A stretch of 15,453 bases of DNA from Firmicutes bacterium UBA6648 (GTDB lineage: Bacteria > Bacillota > Clostridia > Peptostreptococcales > Anaerovoracaceae). A program made the translations under genes and the position numbers. The stretch's first letter is position 1. The number at the start of each line of letters is the position of its first letter. Positions 12,015 through 15,453 of this stretch are shown in pieces. The notes beneath the pieces are model-generated. The model searched no databases and was not told where the DNA came from. It saw only the letters and a list, made by a program, of their open reading frames with translations. The stretch spans positions 1-15,453 of the forward strand of contig DKLE01000167.1 of assembly GCA_002455605.1 (NCBI GenBank), read 5' to 3'.

Positions 12015-13205
12015 TTATTTTATACTATTATATAGTGTATTAAGGAGAATCTCATTTGAGTCCTGGCTTAATTCCCAAATCATGGCACCCCCTAGATTTT
12101 TTTCCCGAATATAGTCTGCTTTCAGGGCAATGGATTGTGGATCCTCATAACTGATAAAGGTGGATCCATTATAAATCCAAGGAACCAATGATTGAGAATG
12201 AAAATATCGGACGCATCCGGGCTTATTCAAGTACTTACCTGCAATGACTCGATAGCTTATAGAATTAGCACTGGTATAGGTTTGATATAATCCGGAGTTG
12301 GAACGGCTTACCGATTGATAAATATAGCCGTAAAAAGGAATTCCCAATATCAGTTTATCAGAAGGAAAGGAAGCGTTAAGCCATGCATTTATGGAAGAAT
12401 CAATACTGGACTTATATTGGGGAGAAGGATCGGAATTGCTGTAGAGCGGAGCATGAAAGTCTGTATAAGCATCCCAAGTTCCATGCAAGTCATAAGTCAT
12501 AATATTGACATAATCTAAATAAGCAGATATCTTTTTTATTTCTACATTATTTACATAAGAGCTTCCGGCTCCTCCGGCAATAGTCAAAAGGTACTGTTTA
12601 TTATCCAAAGCTTCTTGGGTATCTAGTTTTTCTCGTATTTTTTGGAGAAGAAGTGTAAAATTTTGCTTATCCTCAGGACGTTTAGAATTCGTGGAGAGAC
12701 CGCCCCTGACAGGGTATTCCCAGTCAAGATCAATCCCGTCAAATCCATATTTGGTGATAAAATTCACACAGCTTTCTGCGAAAAGGGTTCTTGTTGCATC
12801 TGTTGCTGAGGCATCGGAAAATTTTCCGGACCATTCCCAGCCGCCAACAGAAATTAATGTTTTTAAATTGGAGTTTTTCTGTTTCAAAGAGTTTAGAAGT
12901 TTAATATTTTTTTCATCCACATCGGGATATCCCAGCTTAATTTTTAGATCCCAACTGATATTGGCAAAAGCATAGTTAATATGGGTTAGTTTTTCCGCAT
13001 TTATTTGATCGGGATAATATCCGGAATAAGCTGCCCATGCGGCATAATAACCAACAATTTTTTTTGTGTTCGTATTGGAGGAGAACGCAGGCAGGTCCTT
13101 CTCGAATCTCGCAGCAAAGGTAGAATTCATTAGTAGGTTGCTAAAGATTGTGACGATGATTAATAAAAAAGCCAGTGCTGCTATTGGAATAATATATTTG
13201 CTCAT
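12015..13205 (-). CDS. Membrane-anchored glycoside hydrolase family 18 (chitinase-like)
   Basis: This 396-residue protein has an N-terminal hydrophobic segment (~4-25, an uncleaved anchor or signal) and one GH18 barrel. The catalytic motif DGIDLDWE at 156-163 is complete (D156, D159, D161, E163; E163 is the proton donor). The SVGGWEWSG strand-3 motif (~119-127), NIMTYDLHG and the final strand GGAMIWELSQD are also present. GH18 enzymes cut beta-1,4 N-acetylglucosamine linkages. No LysM or chitin-binding domain is attached, unlike spore-cortex enzymes SleL/YaaH. I chose ATG 13205, 7 bases after GGGAG; upstream in-frame starts add an unlikely leader. Confidence 0.9.
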   Translation of the reverse strand: MSKYIIPIAALAFLLIIVTIFSNLLMNSTFAARFEKDLPAFSSNTNTKKIVGYYAAWAAYSGYYPDQINAEKLTHINYAFANISWDLKIKLGYPDVDEKNIKLLNSLKQKNSNLKTLISVGGWEWSGKFSDASATDATRTLFAESCVNFITKYGFDGIDLDWEYPVRGGLSTNSKRPEDKQNFTLLLQKIREKLDTQEALDNKQYLLTIAGGAGSSYVNNVEIKKISAYLDYVNIMTYDLHGTWDAYTDFHAPLYSNSDPSPQYKSSIDSSINAWLNASFPSDKLILGIPFYGYIYQSVSRSNSGLYQTYTSANSISYRVIAGKYLNKPGCVRYFHSQSLVPWIYNGSTFISYEDPQSIALKADYIREKNLGGAMIWELSQDSNEILLNTLYNSIK

Positions 13206-13235
13206 AAATTCTCTCCCTTTTTGTTCAATGATAAA

Positions 13236-13244
13236 AGTATAGCA
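13236..13244 (-). promoter_or_regulatory. Extended -10 promoter of the GH18-SIMPL unit
   Basis: Reading leftward, TGC-TATACT is an extended -10 element about 30 bases before the GH18 start codon. The -35 position has no good match, as often seen with extended -10 promoters. Confidence 0.45.
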
Positions 13245-13352
13245 TGACAGGTATTTTTTAGGGATAAACAAAATTTGGAAGAGGATAAACCCCACACTAT
13301 AACACCAGACTTAAAAGTATGATAAAATGAGAGAATGGAGGGGAGAATTACT

Positions 13353-13746
13353 ATGTCAGATATCTATAAAATTGCAGAAGCAGCACAGCTGATCGGTGTC
13401 CAGCCCAATACAGTTAGGCTTTATGAAAAATATCAGTTGATTTCAAAACCAGAAAGAGGGGCTAACGGCTACCGAATATTTACGGACTTGCACCTTGAAC
13501 AGCTGAAACTGGTGAGAATGGCACTAAAGACTGAAGTCTGACAGAACGGACTGAGAAAAAGGAGAAGTTTCCTTTACCAGAAAGCAAGCGGCTGAATATC
13601 TGCAGGTAACGATGGATACGTTGAGGAATTGGGAATTAAATGGTCTCATAGCAGTAAAGCGTAAACAGAACAGATACCGTGTTTACACAGCGGAGGATGG
13701 AAGTAATCATTATAATAATCCCCTATGTAAGCAGACAGAATTCTGA
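13353..13746 (+). pseudogene. Decayed MerR-family regulator with two DNA-binding domains
   Basis: GGAGGGGAG precedes ATG 13353. The first 62 codons encode an intact MerR HTH: SDIYKIAEAAQLIGVQPNTV, then RLYEKYQLISKPERGANGYRIFTDLHLEQLKLVRMAL. A TGA at 13539-13541 stops it. The next codons in the same frame still read QNGLRK, then the frame is lost. A second MerR-like HTH resumes in another frame from ~13573 (FTRKQAAEYLQVTMDTLRNW, then ELNGLIAVKRKQNRYRVYTAED). It ends in unrelated residues at TGA 13744-13746. The linker normally between the two domains and everything after the second HTH are missing, so at least one nonsense change and two deletions are inferred. A truncated 62-residue HTH product remains possible. 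Confidence 0.75.
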
Positions 13747-13766
13747 ATATACAGGATTCTGTCTTT
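13733..13766 (+). terminator. Terminator-like hairpin after the MerR remnant
   Basis: AGACAGAATTCTG (13733-13745) pairs with CAGGATTCTGTCT (13752-13764), 13 bp with one T-G pair and a 6-base loop. Only TTT follows before A residues. On the opposite strand there is no T-run, so it fits rightward transcription better, although it sits 9 bases past the convergent CODH-like stop. Confidence 0.55.
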
Positions 13767-13774
13767 AAAATCAT

Positions 13775-15453
13775 TTACTCTTTTAAACCCATTTCTTTTC
13801 TTTTCTTCAAAATATGAGCTTTTATATCTTTTGCTGCTTCAGCCGGATCATCGCCTAGAGCAATCTTTCCCCCCGTCAAACCTTCTACATCTTGTGTTAC
13901 AAGCTTAACCAGATTAGGAGCTCCGGTAACAAAAGGAGTTGGAGAAAGGTGAGTATAGGCACCATAGGCTACTGCAAACAGGCCGTCGATAGTAGCTTTT
14001 TGCTCCATCCATTCAGGTGCAGTAACGGCTATTGGCAGATCTGGTATATCTACCTTCAGGTGATCCGCCAGTGCGGTGACAAGCATAGAGATTCGTCCGG
14101 TATCCGTACAGGTACCAAAGCTCAGCACCGGAGGAATTTTTAATGCCTTGCATACGGACTGCAACCCTTCTCCCGCCTGTTCAATCGCATCTAAATTACA
14201 TAAGCCGGCAACTTCCAACGCATGATTTCCGCAGCCTCCCGCTACAACCAAAATATCTCCTTTAATGAGTTCTTTTGCTATACCTACCGTATTCCAATCC
14301 TGTGGGCCGTTTCTTAGAGTGGAACAGCTGGCTAATGCTACAATACCTTTAATTTGTCCCTTTGCAATCACATCAACCAGATTGTCTAAATTATTGCCGA
14401 TAGCCCCAAGGACTGCTTCTGTTGAAAAGCCTGCGATAGCTTTTGTTTTATATTGAGGCACCATAGGCTTAACTTTTCCGTGTCTTCTTTTGAAGTTTTC
14501 AATAGCGATTTGGATACACTGTTCAGCCATTTGATCCACTTTGGCAGGATAATAAGGCATATTATGTGCTGCTCCCGGAACCCCGATAATGGTGCTCACG
14601 CTGATGAGTGCCACCTGGTATTTTTCAGCATATTGATCAATTGCCGGAGGAGAACAGTTTTCATCCATAACAAGAGCATCCACAGTACCTGTAGCAAGGA
14701 AAGGTTCAATGGATAGCCAGTTACCCATCAGTCCTACAAAGACATCATCCACTTCAAAGCGCTGCAGCATTTCCTGACCGGTTTCTATGGAGCCCACAAT
14801 ATGAATTCCTTTCGCACCAGCTTTTTTTGCCAGTTCCTGATATTCCGGCATTTTAGCCTTTTGAAGCGCTGCGGCTCCCACCCAAGGCTGATGACCGTTA
14901 AATGCTATATTTACATAGTTTGGATCCATAATACCTAAATCCACATCAACCTCATGAGGCATTGGTGTTCCGAATAGTATATCCTGAACCATTTCTAGAC
15001 CGATTTGCGCGGTATAGATGGTGGAAAGGCCCAGACGGAGTGCTTTTTTTGCTAAGGAAATATAGTCACCGTCTACATTGGTGAGGCAGCTGGCAATGGA
15101 GTTTTCTACTTCATGCTGAACTCCTGACGGATAAATGTTCAAATCCTTCCAAATTGGTTTTCTTTTTTGAGGAGCGAAAGCTTCGACCATAACGCTTTTT
15201 TCATCGGGAGTAATTTTCATTTCACTGTCTAGAAATTCGGCTAATTGGACAGCCAGTGTATTAGTATCTTGGTTTACATTAATGGATACTTTTTCACACA
15301 TCCACTTGAGCTTGTTTTCATCTGTAATAGTAAATGAGGTTTTGCCTTCTCCCGTGGCTTTTAATGTTCGGAAAGCCTCATAAGCGTGGTGAGCATAGGT
15401 AGCTGCTCCCATTATATTTCGCATGAGGAGACTTCTCATGGCCATGGCGTCCG
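13775..15453 (-). CDS. cooS: Anaerobic Ni-Fe carbon monoxide dehydrogenase-like protein (CooS family), N-terminus outside the window
   Basis: The reading frame is open to the window edge and the residues before ATG 15445 (..DAMAM) look like the CODH region following the cluster B cysteines, so about 80 N-terminal residues are missing. CooS oxidises CO to CO2 at a Ni-Fe-S C-cluster. Numbering from the first visible Met, likely C-cluster ligands are H185 (GHQP), C264 (DENC), C374 (ASCS), C405 (GGCGNHAL) and C446 (GTCTDTGR), and K483 in EWMEQKA fits the catalytic Lys. The usual GMCCTGNE, which gives the cysteine holding the unique iron, reads GSIETGQE (~218-225). The cluster may therefore be incomplete and the activity altered. 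The stop lies just beside a hairpin shared with the MerR remnant. Confidence 0.87.
   Translation of the reverse strand, partial: DAMAMRSLLMRNIMGAATYAHHAYEAFRTLKATGEGKTSFTITDENKLKWMCEKVSINVNQDTNTLAVQLAEFLDSEMKITPDEKSVMVEAFAPQKRKPIWKDLNIYPSGVQHEVENSIASCLTNVDGDYISLAKKALRLGLSTIYTAQIGLEMVQDILFGTPMPHEVDVDLGIMDPNYVNIAFNGHQPWVGAAALQKAKMPEYQELAKKAGAKGIHIVGSIETGQEMLQRFEVDDVFVGLMGNWLSIEPFLATGTVDALVMDENCSPPAIDQYAEKYQVALISVSTIIGVPGAAHNMPYYPAKVDQMAEQCIQIAIENFKRRHGKVKPMVPQYKTKAIAGFSTEAVLGAIGNNLDNLVDVIAKGQIKGIVALASCSTLRNGPQDWNTVGIAKELIKGDILVVAGGCGNHALEVAGLCNLDAIEQAGEGLQSVCKALKIPPVLSFGTCTDTGRISMLVTALADHLKVDIPDLPIAVTAPEWMEQKATIDGLFAVAYGAYTHLSPTPFVTGAPNLVKLVTQDVEGLTGGKIALGDDPAEAAKDIKAHILKKRKEMGLKE

Noticed and set aside
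13206..13295. Extended N-terminus for the GH18 protein starting at 13295
   Set aside because: It would include the ribosome binding site and the extended -10 element; ATG 13205 directly precedes a normal signal/anchor segment.

Overview
The window looks like chromosome of a low-GC, strictly anaerobic Firmicute, most likely class Clostridia. The reasons are AT-rich intergenic DNA, strong AGGAGG-type ribosome binding sites, consensus TTGACA-N17-TATAAT promoters, a Ni-Fe carbon monoxide dehydrogenase-like gene, and typically clostridial families (a BlaI/M56 pair with a non-penicillin sensor end, a MerR gene with two DNA-binding domains). No rRNA, tRNA, CRISPR array or insertion sequence was seen. 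The species cannot be named from this sequence alone.

Layout. Bases 1-1000 (+): the 3' end of an unknown gene and a GNAT acetyltransferase. Bases 1074-3070 (-): a TrmO-type tRNA methyltransferase and a Bcr/CflA-type drug exporter, the latter behind a consensus promoter and a leader that looks like a transcription attenuator. Bases 3100-8540 (-): a metal-homeostasis block. It contains a PMR1/SPCA-like P-type ATPase behind a yybP-ykoY manganese riboswitch with two tandem terminators, a CsoR repressor, and a heavy-metal P1B ATPase translationally coupled (ATGA overlap) to a small membrane protein. Bases 8566-9327 (+): a small XRE regulator overlapping a peptide deformylase gene. Bases 9362-11253 (+): a BlaI-type repressor and BlaR1-type M56 membrane protease behind a promoter carrying two matching dyads. 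Bases 11359-13244 (-): a membrane-anchored GH18 glycosidase and a SIMPL-domain protein. Bases 13353-13746 (+): a decayed double-MerR regulator. Bases 13775-15453 (-): the 5'-truncated CODH-like gene.

How the parts fit. The metal block is the best-resolved circuit. Mn2+ is predicted to stabilise the aptamer and so relieve termination ahead of the PMR1-like ATPase, which keeps the single-site ligand set expected of a Mn2+/Ca2+ exporter. CsoR carries the Cu(I)-type Cys-His-Cys triad. Matching 16-bp dyads lie over the promoters of csoR and of the P1B ATPase, so the repressor should control both itself and the pump. The pump's last membrane segment does not match the usual Cu(I) signature, so its substrate is open.

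The most interesting leads are the two-terminator Mn riboswitch with a possible shared antiterminator pairing, the attenuator-like leader before the drug exporter, the CsoR/P1B mismatch, and the CODH homologue that appears to lack one C-cluster cysteine. All functional statements are from motif recognition by eye; no database search or folding program was run.
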